64,000 nucleotides of DNA from Bacteroidota bacterium (GCA_030692515.1 JAUXZS010000020.1:1-64000), one strand, 5' to 3'. Counted from the first letter of the stretch, positions 42,499-52,381 are shown. The notes: a model not told the origin generated them from the letters alone. Translations and numbers: made by a program.

Positions 42499-42530
42499 AA
42501 ATATAATAAAGTTTTGCTAATCTAACATTA
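42499..42530 (-). promoter_or_regulatory. Receptor promoter with overlapping DtxR-like site
   Basis: On the minus strand TATATTTG (42506-42499) is a good -7 element. The TTAGATTAGCAAAA segment just upstream (about 42530-42512) falls over the -33 region and loosely resembles TTAGGTTAGxCTAACCTAA sites of DtxR/MntR repressors. The match is partial. Confidence 0.4.
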
Positions 42531-42568
42531 TTTGTTTTATGATTCTATATCTATATCCTAATAATTCA

Positions 42569-42576
42569 TATCTTTG
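42569..42576 (+). promoter_or_regulatory. -7 element of the DtxR gene, possibly leaderless
   Basis: TATCTTTG fits TAnnTTTG and lies only 5 bases before the ATG at 42582, so transcription would begin at or next to the start codon. No clear -33 TTG is seen. Confidence 0.45.
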
Positions 42577-42581
42577 TTTTA

Positions 42582-43244
42582 ATGTTATCATTTACAGAAG
42601 AAAATTATTTAAAAGCTCTCTTACAGTTAACTATTGAAAAAGTTAGCAAGGCCGAAGTTGGTACAAACGAATTGGCGGCACATTTAGGTGTAAAGCCTGC
42701 AACGGCAACCGACATGGTCAAAAAACTGAAAAGTAAGAAATTGATTAATTATGAGAAATATGGTAAAATTTCTTTGACGAATGATGGTAGGAAAAATGCT
42801 ATTGAAGTTTTACGTAAACATCGTTTGTGGGAAACTTTTTTATACAAAAAATTAGATTTTACTTGGGATGAAATACATGAGGTAGCTGAGCAACTAGAAC
42901 ATATTCAATCAGCAAAATTGGTTGAAAAACTAGATAAGTTTCTTGGATATCCAGAGTTTGACCCACACGGTGACGCTATTCCAAATTCAAAAGGTGAATT
43001 GAAAGTGATGGTCAAAAAAACCTTGTCGGAAGTAGAAGTTGGTAACAGTTGTAAAATGATCGCTGTAAAAGATAATTCTGCACCTTTTCTTCAATATGTT
43101 GTAAAGGTTGGATTAGGAATTAATAGCAAAATAAAAGTAGTTAGTAAACAAAGCTACGATTCCTTAATTGAAATTGAAGTGAATGGAAAAAAATCAAGTG
43201 TAAGCCAAAAATTTGCTGAAAATATTTTTATTGTCACTAAATAG
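42582..43244 (+). CDS. DtxR/MntR-family metal-dependent regulator
   Basis: A 220-residue repressor that binds DNA when loaded with iron or manganese. The winged HTH begins at once (LSFTEENYLKALLQLTIEKV, ELAAHLGVKPATATDMVKKL). The dimer domain has HRLWETFLYKKLDFTWDEIH, the EQLEH metal-site segment and DPHGDAIP, and a C-terminal SH3-like FeoA domain follows (CKMIAVKDNSAPFLQYV...). It is divergent from the TonB receptor and so probably regulates it. The start codon is the family-typical one although almost no leader remains. Confidence 0.92.
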   Translation: MLSFTEENYLKALLQLTIEKVSKAEVGTNELAAHLGVKPATATDMVKKLKSKKLINYEKYGKISLTNDGRKNAIEVLRKHRLWETFLYKKLDFTWDEIHEVAEQLEHIQSAKLVEKLDKFLGYPEFDPHGDAIPNSKGELKVMVKKTLSEVEVGNSCKMIAVKDNSAPFLQYVVKVGLGINSKIKVVSKQSYDSLIEIEVNGKKSSVSQKFAENIFIVTK

Positions 43245-43268
43245 TTAAGCACTCAAAACAAATCAAAA

Positions 43269-44390
43269 TTACATTTTCGCTAAATCTAAATTAAACGAAA
43301 AACCTAATTTTTTGAGCATGCCTAAATGTGATGCAAATGCTTGTTTAATTGTTGGTGCGCAAAGGTAAGGCACGTTAAATTCATTAGCAGTTTCCTCAAC
43401 AATTTTAGAAATTTGAGGGTAATGAACATGACAAATATTCGGAAATAAATGGTGTTCTACTTGAAAATTTAATCCGCCAACATACCAAGATAAAAGCTTG
43501 TTATTTCTTGCAAAATTAACGGTTGTTCTCATTTGATGAACCGCCCAATCGTTTTCAATAATATTTAAATCATTTGGTAAAGGAAATTCGGCCTCTTCTA
43601 CAGAATGTGCCAATTGAAAAACTAAGCCTAACACCAAGCCTCCAATAGCCTGCATTATAAGAAACCCTGATATTATTAATCCCACAGAGTAACCCTGAAA
43701 TACGATTGGTAAAATAATCATGTAGGTAAAAAAAAGCAGTTTAAGAAATACCATACTAATAAAATACTTTATGTTTTCAGATTTAGTAAATCTATTAGTA
43801 CCTTCTTTTATATATTTAAAATATTGTATAAAATCTTTGGCTAAAGCCCAATACAAAGTTAGTATTGAATAAAAAAAGAAAACATAAATGAACTGAAATC
43901 GATGGAATTTTTTTGCAGTTGAATGCGGCGAAAACCTCAGTACTAATTTATCCGCAATATCATCATCTAAATTATGAATGTTTGGATAAGTATGATGCAA
44001 TACGTTATGCTGTAGCTTCCAATTAAATACCATTCCTCCTATTAAATTTAACGAATAACCTAACCAATTATTTACATATTGATTTTTTGAATAAGCACCA
44101 TGATTTGAATCGTGCATAATTGACATTCCAATTCCGGCCAAGGCAAAACCCATTATTGAATAGAGAACAACTACTAGCCAAGTGTTTAAGAACATTAGGT
44201 TAACCATTAAAACAGGAACAATAAAAGCTGCCAATAAAACAATCGTTTTTATTACCATTGTAGAATTAGCATTTTTTGAAATGTTATTATCCTTAAAATA
44301 CTGATTTACTCTTTTTTGTAGCGTAGGAAAAAAAATTGATTTTTCTTTTGGAACAAATCGCGGGAAGGTTTTTTGATTAGTAGAAGTCAT
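43269..44390 (-). CDS. Fatty acid desaturase (acyl-CoA/front-end type)
   Basis: A 373-residue di-iron membrane desaturase. The three histidine boxes are intact: MHDSNHGAYS (about residue 92), QHNVLHHTYPN (about 130) and NFQVEHHLFPN (about 320), the last with the Q-x-x-HH form of front-end (delta-5/6) desaturases. Four transmembrane helices lie between. The ATG at 44390 is preferred over an in-frame TTG six codons upstream. It adjusts membrane fluidity by introducing double bonds. It stands alone, convergent with the DtxR gene. Confidence 0.9.
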   Translation of the reverse strand: MTSTNQKTFPRFVPKEKSIFFPTLQKRVNQYFKDNNISKNANSTMVIKTIVLLAAFIVPVLMVNLMFLNTWLVVVLYSIMGFALAGIGMSIMHDSNHGAYSKNQYVNNWLGYSLNLIGGMVFNWKLQHNVLHHTYPNIHNLDDDIADKLVLRFSPHSTAKKFHRFQFIYVFFFYSILTLYWALAKDFIQYFKYIKEGTNRFTKSENIKYFISMVFLKLLFFTYMIILPIVFQGYSVGLIISGFLIMQAIGGLVLGLVFQLAHSVEEAEFPLPNDLNIIENDWAVHQMRTTVNFARNNKLLSWYVGGLNFQVEHHLFPNICHVHYPQISKIVEETANEFNVPYLCAPTIKQAFASHLGMLKKLGFSFNLDLAKM

Positions 44391-44409
44391 ATTTTTTTGA
44401 ATACACAAA

Positions 44410-44450
44410 TATAAAAATAAAAAAAAGCCTCAGAAAATTCTGAGGCTTTT
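44410..44450 (-). terminator. Strong hairpin terminator after the lipoprotein gene
   Basis: AAAAGCCTCAGAA pairs with TTCTGAGGCTTTT (44423-44450), and on the minus strand the hairpin is followed by a T-rich run. It terminates the 44471-45439 gene and isolates the desaturase promoter. Confidence 0.85.
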
Positions 44451-44470
44451 AAAATTAAATTTAAAAAAAA

Positions 44471-45439
44471 TTAGTTAGCAGTAAAGCCTCCAAAAGAGAA
44501 ATTAGTTGCGTTTCTGTTTTCGTTGTTAAATAAACCACCTTGATTTGTTGATGAGTTATTGAATACACCACTAGGACCAGCAGTAGTTGGAGCATTTGAA
44601 CCGTTTACGATACGCAATGTATCACGATTTGCAGCATGATCAGCTACCCAAATAGTTGCGTTTTGAAAAAACCCTGGAGTTGAAGCAGCTACAGTTGGGA
44701 ATGTAAATGAATAACGACCAGCAGCATCAGTTGTAGCAGTATATAATTTAGCAACTAAAGTAGTAGGATCTTTATCTAAACTCATATAAACAGTAATACC
44801 TGCAGGAACTGCAACGTTAGTTCCAGTAGGGATATTAATAATAGGATTAGTTCCGGTTTTTGTAGTTAAAGCCATATTCATACTAATAGAACCGCTTAAT
44901 TGAGCAGTTCCAATGGTAATATTATTAGGATTTGATGAAACGTTTGTAGCAGTAAAATTATGATCAAAAGTTGTGTTTTGACCCATAAATAAAGTTCTAG
45001 TTGTAGATGTACCAAAATAAGTAGCATATAAACCAGTTTTAACTACGCTATTAATGATTGTATCTTGAGTTCCTGTAAAACCATCAATTGTAATTAATGC
45101 AGAAACACCAGTTGCGTTTGATTTTACGCTAATTGCATAATTACCATTTGCATCAGTTGTACCAGAATAAACATCTGCTCCATTAGCAGTTGAGTTCGGG
45201 TATAAACCTTGAGCTCCACCTTTGTTAACCTTAATAGTTACAACTACACCTGCCATATTAATACGACTAGTATTTGTCCAAGCGCCAACACCATTTGGTG
45301 TAATAACGTTTTTGTTTACGTTACCTTTAACAACTGAAGTACCTGTAACATCTGTTGCGGTGAAATCTGTTGTTGTTTCTTTTTTCTTACAAGAAAATAA
45401 TGCTAATGTAATTGAAAGTGCTAATATTGATTTTTTCAT
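44471..45439 (-). CDS. Hypothetical lipoprotein with beta-sandwich repeats
   Basis: A 322-residue lipoprotein (signal ending LALFSCKKK). It is rich in T, N, S and V, and carries two regions typical of carboxypeptidase-like or CNA-B folds: YSGTTDANGNYAISVKSNAT and LYTATTDAAGRYSFTFPTV. This suggests tandem beta-sandwich domains on the cell surface. The strong terminator just downstream and the adjacent outer-membrane gene upstream (48-base gap) suggest co-expression of the two. Function unknown. Confidence 0.75.
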   Translation of the reverse strand: MKKSILALSITLALFSCKKKETTTDFTATDVTGTSVVKGNVNKNVITPNGVGAWTNTSRINMAGVVVTIKVNKGGAQGLYPNSTANGADVYSGTTDANGNYAISVKSNATGVSALITIDGFTGTQDTIINSVVKTGLYATYFGTSTTRTLFMGQNTTFDHNFTATNVSSNPNNITIGTAQLSGSISMNMALTTKTGTNPIINIPTGTNVAVPAGITVYMSLDKDPTTLVAKLYTATTDAAGRYSFTFPTVAASTPGFFQNATIWVADHAANRDTLRIVNGSNAPTTAGPSGVFNNSSTNQGGLFNNENRNATNFSFGGFTAN

Positions 45440-45486
45440 GATATTATATATTTAAATTATTTATATTTTTTTTTAATTATTATTGT

Positions 45487-46512
45487 TTAGAAATGGAAAA
45501 TTAAAGTTAACGCTCCAGCTCCTCCACTTAATGCAGTATTACCACCTAAAGTGTTATTCATCGAGAAAATTGAACCATTGTTATTATCAACTGAAAAACC
45601 TTTTAATTTCTCAGAAGAATCAACGTCAACTTCTTCAATTAAAACTTCTGGTCCTTTTTGACCATTGTTATAAACTTCTTGTGTAGAAGTTTGACCTCTT
45701 CTTGTAGTTAAAGAATAACCCCAACCATATTCAGCACCAATTGAAATTTTAGAGAATATAAAATACTCAATACCTATAAAACCTCTAACACCAAAACGAA
45801 TACCGCCTCTGTTTTTTGATTCTAAATTTCTTACTGTTCTTCCAGCTGCAATTGGGTTAACAGTTGTAACACCAAAAGAGTTAAAGTTGTTTGTAAATTG
45901 AACAGGGTATTGGTCTGAGAATTTGTTACCATATTCTACTGATTGCTTAGATCCGTTTGTTCCAAATCCAATTTCACCACCATAAAAACCTTGTAGTCTG
46001 CGGTAGCCTCTTCTTTTTTCATAACCAACTGTAATTAATACATTGTTCTTAGAAAATTTTAATTTATCATCAACTCTAATTAAAGAAGCTGCATTGATAT
46101 CGTCTTGAGTTCCTTTAGTTGCTTCAAACATAACAGCAGCATCTTGAACTTGGCTAACCATAGATCCAGATAAGGTGTTAAAACCAACACGACCACGGAT
46201 TGCTGTTTTAGCATCCAAATAGTATTTTCCAACTATTTGATTATTTGAGGCTTGAACGTATGAAACAACGTTTGATGAACCCGCAAATGGCGTTGCACGA
46301 TTTAGCGTTCCTAAAAACATATCTAGTACAGGAATTGTGTTAAATCCTAAAGCTATATCACCTTTAACAGGTAATATCTCATGTCCTTTTTTGTTTAATA
46401 CCTCCTCATCACACGCGCATTTGACGCAATGTGCCCCATCAGTTTTTGGCTCCTGGGCATAAGTTAACATTGCAGAAAACAATGTCGTAATAATTAGTAC
46501 TTTTTTCTTCAT
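45487..46512 (-). CDS. Outer-membrane beta-barrel protein with N-terminal cysteine cluster
   Basis: A 341-residue exported protein. The signal ends MLTYAQ, and GAHCVKCACDEEV just after it forms a CxxCxC cluster. The rest alternates strands as in 8- to 14-strand barrels, ending with the aromatic residue of ALTLIFHF, the usual barrel-insertion signal. It pairs with the downstream lipoprotein gene. The cysteine cluster is unusual for a porin-like protein and could bind metal. No substrate is known. Confidence 0.75.
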   Translation of the reverse strand: MKKKVLIITTLFSAMLTYAQEPKTDGAHCVKCACDEEVLNKKGHEILPVKGDIALGFNTIPVLDMFLGTLNRATPFAGSSNVVSYVQASNNQIVGKYYLDAKTAIRGRVGFNTLSGSMVSQVQDAAVMFEATKGTQDDINAASLIRVDDKLKFSKNNVLITVGYEKRRGYRRLQGFYGGEIGFGTNGSKQSVEYGNKFSDQYPVQFTNNFNSFGVTTVNPIAAGRTVRNLESKNRGGIRFGVRGFIGIEYFIFSKISIGAEYGWGYSLTTRRGQTSTQEVYNNGQKGPEVLIEEVDVDSSEKLKGFSVDNNNGSIFSMNNTLGGNTALSGGAGALTLIFHF

Positions 46513-46663
46513 TTTTTTTTGTTTTTGGTTAAATTTTTATTTTTTGTACTTACTAATTAGTTTTAAAGTTCGACTAACACATGTAAATACTACGACAAAA
46601 ATAGTTTATTTTTTTTGAGTAAAAAAATAAAAAACAAAATTCAAATTTCTTTAGATAACTACC

Positions 46664-49360
46664 TTATTTAAAGATTGTTACATGTCCTTTAAGCTCATGA
46701 ACCTCTCCAATATTATCAGTAATGTTAACTCTCCAATAATAGATACAAAATGGGTTTGTATCTGAATCATTAATTTTTCCATCCCATCCCTGTAATAAAT
46801 CATTCGTCTTAAAAATTCTATTTCCCCAACGACTGTATACTTCAAACAAATAATTTTTTGAAGTCCAACCTGTTCCTAGTGGTATTAATACATCATTTAA
46901 ATTATCGTTATTAGGTGTAAAGCCATTTGGCATGTAAAAATTAAACCCTTCAATTACGCAAACGAATTTATCGAGTGTATCAACACAATTATTTTGATTC
47001 GTAGCTATTAATCTAAAAAAATTACAGCCTGTATCTTTAAAAGTATAACTTATATCTTTTGTTTGTCCTTGAAAAATTCCATTTACTCGCCAGTTATACG
47101 ATTGTCCGTTTACAGTTGTGTTCTCGATTAAAACATTTTCGGAATTGTTTAATGTAATCACAGTTGGGTTTGTACTAAAGGAAGCCTTTGGTTTAGACAA
47201 TACTGTAATAACATTTGAATAGGTGAAGGATGTTTTACAGTTATTTGAATCGTTAATGGTAAGTTTTATATTAAAAATTCCAGCTTTTTGATAACAATAA
47301 TTTGTGGAGTTTCCGGTTTGCTCAAAAGGCTTATCTCCATAATTCCAAATTACATTAGAGGACTTTGGCGTTAAATTAATAAATGAAGTGCAAAATGGCT
47401 CACAACCATCGGTAGCGCTTGTTGCAAAAATAGGTTTAATAACAGGAAATAAATTAATTGGGATAATTTTTACTGCAGTTGGCGAGCCACAGCCATCATC
47501 TACACTTAAAGTATACGATGGTATAGAGGCATTTTCGACAAATATTGAAGATGAATTTAAGGAGCCCGGTTGCCATGTGTAATTATAATTGCCATCACCT
47601 CCTGTAATTGTTGGTGTAATTTGTGCGGTTGTTCCAGGACAAATACCCGCATTTGAACTATTTATGTTTATAGAAATTGGCGGGTTAACATTTACCGTTA
47701 ATTGAAAAGGTGCTAATGTACAGCCATTGCTATCGTATACATTTAAACTATAAACAGTAGTTGCGTTTGGTACTAAATTAACGGCTTGTCCCGCAATGTT
47801 TCCAGGATTCCAAATAAAATTATAGCCCCCCGAACCACCAAATGCTGTGGCTTGTAGGAGAACAGACTTACCAAAACAAACAGATGAAGGCGCACTTGCC
47901 GAATAAGAAAAAACAGGAGGAGATGGAAAATTAATGGTGGTAGTAGCCGGACAACCAATTGCATCAATTGCTTTGATTACATAAAACCCTGAGCATAAAT
48001 TTGAAATAAAACTGCTGCTTGTTGTTGGCGTATTGCTTACGCTATAAGTTATAGGCAGAACTCCATTTTGAACGGCCAATTGTATACTGCCTGTGCATTG
48101 ATTGTAGCATAAAACAGGAACCGAATTTACAATTGAAACACTAACGGTACTTAGATTGCCAACATTAAAAATTAAAGTATCCAAACAATTATTTGCATCT
48201 TTAACAACGGTTGTGTAGCTGCCACTACTTAATAAATTTATTGTGTTGCTTATATGTGCGCCAACGGTTGGCTGTGTTGTAAAACTATAAGGAAAATTTC
48301 CTCCTGTAACATTTAAAGTTGCCGTCCCATCAACAGCACTGCAGTTTTCGGGGCTTGTTGTGATGTTAACAGACATGCTTGCAGCCGGTAACACAATTGC
48401 TACACTTTTTGTAACGCAAGCACTTCCATCCTTAACGGTTAATGTATAGCTTCCTATTGGAATATTAGATAAAGAAGAAAAACTTGTTAAGCTTGGTTGC
48501 CATGTATAGGTATATGCAGGTGGAGCGTTTGATATAGTGGACGTTATGGCCCCGTCTGTTTTCCCTGGACAACTAGGCTTTATAATTGTAAAGGATATAA
48601 TTGGTTGTGCTACCTGAGCAATTAAAATAGATTTATTTTGAAAACAACCTTTACTGTCTTTTGTTAATATTGTATGCGAACCTGCTATTAAATTACTAGC
48701 TACATTTCCAGCAATTGCAAAACCATCTACTGTATAAGTAAATGGTGGCGTTCCTCCAGTTGATATTATTGTACTGCTAATACTGGTTCCAAAACAGGTT
48801 ATAAATGTGTTTGAAAAAGTACTGTTTATTTGAGCTGGCTCGGTTATTTGCACGGAATTAGTAACTGTACAGCCTTTAAAATCTTTAATAGTTACTGAAT
48901 ATATGCCTGCCGTAAGATTTGGCGCTGTTTGATTGTTAGAACCTGATGTCCAAGTATAACTAAAAGGAGGGCCGTTTGAACCGTTAAAGCTTGCGAAAGA
49001 AGCCCCATTGTTTCCACCAAAACAACTTACCATTGTGTTTGAAAAAGCCACACTCCCAGAAGTATATGGATTATTTATGATGAGTTGCGTGAGGTATGCA
49101 CAATTATTTACATCCTTTATAATAATAGTATGACTACCAATTGCAAGATTTGCCGCTGTTTGAGTTGTAATACCACTTGGAATCCAAGAATAAGTATAAG
49201 GTGGAACACCCGGAGAAATTATTGCAACTGAAGCAAAAGCAGTTGCCGTAATACAATCATAAGTATAACTGGGCAAGGCTGTTTGGCATTGCGATTTACC
49301 AATTTGAAAACAACAAATCGTCAATAAAAAAACAAACCAACTATGCTTTATGATTTTCAA
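46664..49360 (-). CDS. T9SS-exported adhesin with SprB-like repeats and type B sorting domain
   Basis: An 898-residue secreted surface protein. After the signal peptide come at least six SprB-like repeats, each ending in a motif such as LTAGIYSVTIKDFKGC or LPIGSYTLTVKDGSAC, which supports calling it a gliding or adhesion-related protein. A PKD-like domain (VIWNYGDKPFEQTG) and a C-terminal type B sorting domain follow (NGFTPNNDNLNDVLIP, YSRWGNRIFKTN, GWDGKIN, YYWRVNITD). That tail directs export through the type IX system. Function in motility is not shown by sequence. Confidence 0.9.
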   Translation of the reverse strand: MKIIKHSWFVFLLTICCFQIGKSQCQTALPSYTYDCITATAFASVAIISPGVPPYTYSWIPSGITTQTAANLAIGSHTIIIKDVNNCAYLTQLIINNPYTSGSVAFSNTMVSCFGGNNGASFASFNGSNGPPFSYTWTSGSNNQTAPNLTAGIYSVTIKDFKGCTVTNSVQITEPAQINSTFSNTFITCFGTSISSTIISTGGTPPFTYTVDGFAIAGNVASNLIAGSHTILTKDSKGCFQNKSILIAQVAQPIISFTIIKPSCPGKTDGAITSTISNAPPAYTYTWQPSLTSFSSLSNIPIGSYTLTVKDGSACVTKSVAIVLPAASMSVNITTSPENCSAVDGTATLNVTGGNFPYSFTTQPTVGAHISNTINLLSSGSYTTVVKDANNCLDTLIFNVGNLSTVSVSIVNSVPVLCYNQCTGSIQLAVQNGVLPITYSVSNTPTTSSSFISNLCSGFYVIKAIDAIGCPATTTINFPSPPVFSYSASAPSSVCFGKSVLLQATAFGGSGGYNFIWNPGNIAGQAVNLVPNATTVYSLNVYDSNGCTLAPFQLTVNVNPPISININSSNAGICPGTTAQITPTITGGDGNYNYTWQPGSLNSSSIFVENASIPSYTLSVDDGCGSPTAVKIIPINLFPVIKPIFATSATDGCEPFCTSFINLTPKSSNVIWNYGDKPFEQTGNSTNYCYQKAGIFNIKLTINDSNNCKTSFTYSNVITVLSKPKASFSTNPTVITLNNSENVLIENTTVNGQSYNWRVNGIFQGQTKDISYTFKDTGCNFFRLIATNQNNCVDTLDKFVCVIEGFNFYMPNGFTPNNDNLNDVLIPLGTGWTSKNYLFEVYSRWGNRIFKTNDLLQGWDGKINDSDTNPFCIYYWRVNITDNIGEVHELKGHVTIFK

Positions 49361-49450
49361 TTTATTTTACAATAGCATAAAGGTAAGAAATATGTAAGCA
49401 AAACCCTTACGATTTAATAATTGGTACGTATATTTAAATAACTGGAATCT

Positions 49451-50512
49451 TTAAATTGAGGCAGAAATACTAAAAATACTAGAATTGCCAGGAAAAGCCA
49501 TTTTTGTAAAAGAATAAGCAAAACCAAATCGCTTAACTCTTAAGCTAAAACCAAAACTCAATCCGTTTGCCCCTCTTCTTTCTGGTAAAGTCATTTCGCG
49601 TTGACGACGATAATTGTAGGCTAAACGTAAATTAAAATTTTTAGTCAATAAAATTTCTGTTCCAAAAGTTATATGACGCATAAAATTATCACTTCTATTA
49701 CCAAAACGGTTACTAAATTTTTGAAATTTAGAAGAATCAACTGCAGTTTCTGACGCGTTAAAAGGATTTGATTTACCGGCTGTATCAATAGAACTAATGT
49801 ATTTTAAATTCCATTTTAATAATTGATCGTAAACCATAAATAATCTAAATGGAGCCTTTGCTACCTTATAACTTAAACCCAATTGTACAGTTTGAGGTAA
49901 GGTTTGAGACTGCGCTTGCGTATTCGTATATTCTTTCCAAACAAAACCAACATTTTTAGCAAGTAAACTAACCACTAAATTATTTTTGCTGTGATAAGTT
50001 ATACCAAAATCTAAAGCGCTTGCATAAGATTTGTAAATATCATATTGCGATATTATTGTTTTTAAGGCTACTCCAATATTAAAAGCCGAATCTTCGAAAG
50101 GTTTTGCGTAATTTAAATTAATGCTATAATCACTTGCATTAAAGTCATTTGTTTTTTGCCCGTATTCATCATAACCAACAAACTTTCCATAATCATAAAA
50201 CTGTAATCCTCCCGCAACCGTTCCATACTTGTTTAAACTATGCGCATAAGCCAAATATCCAAAATTAAGATCGCCAACATAATTGCTATAATTAAGAGCC
50301 ACTTGTTTAGTCATTGTTGGATTTAATAATGCAGGATTACTATAAATCAAATTAACATCATCGCCCCAAATGCTCATATTACTCCCCCCCACTCCAGCAG
50401 CGCGGGCAGTCATAGGTATATCTAAAAAACGGTAAGAGTTAACACCGCCAATTTGAGAATTACAAATAAGGCTTAGAAAAATGAATATAAAAACGATTAC
50501 TTTTTTCAACAT
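49451..50512 (-). CDS. porQ: Type IX secretion system protein PorQ
   Basis: A 353-residue outer-membrane beta barrel of the PorV/PorQ (FadL-like) family, needed for attaching or processing exported proteins. Typical segments are FLDIPMTARAAGVGGSNMSI near residue 30, WGDDVNLIYSNPALLNPTMT, and the C-terminal strand FGFAYSFTKMAF. The call PorQ rather than PorV rests on length and on the ARAAGVGG start. It sits by itself between the adhesin and the two-component genes. Confidence 0.85.
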   Translation of the reverse strand: MLKKVIVFIFIFLSLICNSQIGGVNSYRFLDIPMTARAAGVGGSNMSIWGDDVNLIYSNPALLNPTMTKQVALNYSNYVGDLNFGYLAYAHSLNKYGTVAGGLQFYDYGKFVGYDEYGQKTNDFNASDYSINLNYAKPFEDSAFNIGVALKTIISQYDIYKSYASALDFGITYHSKNNLVVSLLAKNVGFVWKEYTNTQAQSQTLPQTVQLGLSYKVAKAPFRLFMVYDQLLKWNLKYISSIDTAGKSNPFNASETAVDSSKFQKFSNRFGNRSDNFMRHITFGTEILLTKNFNLRLAYNYRRQREMTLPERRGANGLSFGFSLRVKRFGFAYSFTKMAFPGNSSIFSISASI

Positions 50513-50560
50513 ATTAATAACGTTAAAAATATTAAATTATTGTGATTTATAAACCAGCGT

Positions 50561-51274
50561 TTATAAACTCATCATATCTTTTAATTTAACGGCTTGCCTC
50601 CGAGATATTTCAACTTCCTTACCATCCTTTAATTTAACGTTTAGTCCGCCATTAAACCAAGACTCAACACTAGCAATAAAATTTAAATTAATAATATGCT
50701 TTCTACTTCCTCTAAAAAATTCTTTCTCGTTTAAGCGCGTCTCTAGGCTATTTAAACTTCTAAGAATTAATGGCCTGAAAGTATCAAAATATACACGCAC
50801 GTAATTTCCTTCAGACTCAAATAATCTTATATCAGATAACTTAACAAACCAACATTTTTCTCCATCTTTAATAAACACCATGTCGTTTTTTGTGAGAGGT
50901 GAATTATTATCAGTTTTTGTAGAGGTTTCCTTAATAGATAATTTTTTAATAGTTTCTGCCAATCTTTGAGGTTGAATTGGCTTTAATAAATAATCAAATG
51001 CATTTAATTCAAAAGCCTTAATAGCATGCTCGTCGTGAGCAGTAATAAAAACAACATCAACAGCTCCTGAAATTTCTTCTACTAATTCTAATCCGGTTTT
51101 TCCTGGCATTTGAATGTCGCAAAAAATTACATCTGGTTTTAATTCACTAATTTTTTCCTTTGCTTGAATAGCATCAGAACACTCGGCTATAATTTCTATT
51201 TCTTTATGTGCTGCTAATAAATTTTTTAACTCTTGGCGAGCCAAACGTTCATCATCTATTATAATTGCTTTCAT
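50561..51274 (-). CDS. LytTR-family response regulator
   Basis: A 237-residue regulator. The receiver domain (residues 1-120) has the acidic pocket and phospho-acceptor Asp in DVIFCDIQMPGKTGLEL, with the LLKPIQP lysine. A LytTR DNA-binding domain follows (VRVYFDTFRPLILRSLNSLE ... FFRGSRKHIINLNFI). It is the partner of the histidine kinase gene 81 bases upstream on the same strand. Such pairs often control cell-surface or secretion genes in Bacteroidota. Confidence 0.92.
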   Translation of the reverse strand: MKAIIIDDERLARQELKNLLAAHKEIEIIAECSDAIQAKEKISELKPDVIFCDIQMPGKTGLELVEEISGAVDVVFITAHDEHAIKAFELNAFDYLLKPIQPQRLAETIKKLSIKETSTKTDNNSPLTKNDMVFIKDGEKCWFVKLSDIRLFESEGNYVRVYFDTFRPLILRSLNSLETRLNEKEFFRGSRKHIINLNFIASVESWFNGGLNVKLKDGKEVEISRRQAVKLKDMMSL

Positions 51275-51355
51275 ATTTTTTTACGAATTAATTTTTTTTT
51301 TGAGTTACCATTAATATTAAATCTATGTGCCCTATATGGTTTAAGTTTGTATTTC

Positions 51356-52381
51356 CTAATTCAAAGGTATATTAATCTCTACAACAACCAAATCGTTAAC
51401 CTCGTTTATAAAAATTTTTCCATGATTACCATACAACAATTCTAATCGTTGAATTGAATTTTTAAAACCTATGCCGGTTAAAGGTGTTTCGTTATTTAAC
51501 TTACCTGTATTAGATACTTTTATTTTTAAAATGTTTGCCAATTTAAAAGCTTCAATTATTATATTACCGTTACCTGGAAGTATTGAGATGCCATGTTTTA
51601 TTGCATTCTCTACTTGCGATTGTATTATAAATGGTGGTATTCTGCAATTTTGAACATCTTCAGAAACATTAATTTTATAACTCAAACGCTCTTCATATCT
51701 AATATGTTCTAAATTTAGATAATCCTTTACAAGATTAATTTCATCTTTTAAAACAATTTTTTTTCCTTTATCCATCATTAAAGTATTACGTAAAATATTG
51801 GATAATTGGGTTATTGCTAATTTTGCCTTGGATGGATTTTCGTCAATTAAAGCCCTAATACTATTCATACTATTAAACATAAAATGTGGATTTAGTTGAG
51901 CCTTTAAATTATTTAACTCAGACTCTCTACTTGCTGCCAGATAACGTAAAGAGTTAATTTCGTTCCGTTTATAGTTTTGAAAGTATTGAAAGCCAAAATA
52001 AATAACATTCCACAAACAAAAAACAACAGTAAAATTTATTATTGAAGAAGTTATATAAACATAATTTAAATCAGTCTTTATTAAGCCAAACATTTTTGAT
52101 AAACCAAAGGTCATAAAAAAGAAAGCTGTTGCTTTAATAATACTAAATAAAACAATTAAAAATAGTTGTAAAGGAATTTTAAAATTTATAATTTTTTGTT
52201 TGATTACAAAAAGCCTGTAAACATGTGAAATACCAATACCAATTGGCATGGTGAGAAAATAAAATACATAATCGTTTAGGGTGGTTTGATAACTTAAACC
52301 TAAAAAAATAGCATTAATTATAACAAAAAAAGACCACCCAAAAATTTGACAATACCAATAAATATTTTTTTTATTTGCCAA
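51356..52381 (-). CDS. LytS-like sensor histidine kinase
   Basis: A 341-residue membrane kinase. Four transmembrane helices occupy residues about 8-135. The His_kinase domain shows the phospho-acceptor helix LKAQLNPHFMFNSMNSIRAL and a HATPase_c domain with QSQVENAIKHGIS, where Asn is the N-box, and GIGFKNSIQRLELLYG. It has no recognisable extracellular sensor domain, so the signal is probably membrane derived. Functions with the LytTR regulator just downstream. Confidence 0.92.
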   Translation of the reverse strand: MANKKNIYWYCQIFGWSFFVIINAIFLGLSYQTTLNDYVFYFLTMPIGIGISHVYRLFVIKQKIINFKIPLQLFLIVLFSIIKATAFFFMTFGLSKMFGLIKTDLNYVYITSSIINFTVVFCLWNVIYFGFQYFQNYKRNEINSLRYLAASRESELNNLKAQLNPHFMFNSMNSIRALIDENPSKAKLAITQLSNILRNTLMMDKGKKIVLKDEINLVKDYLNLEHIRYEERLSYKINVSEDVQNCRIPPFIIQSQVENAIKHGISILPGNGNIIIEAFKLANILKIKVSNTGKLNNETPLTGIGFKNSIQRLELLYGNHGKIFINEVNDLVVVEINIPLN

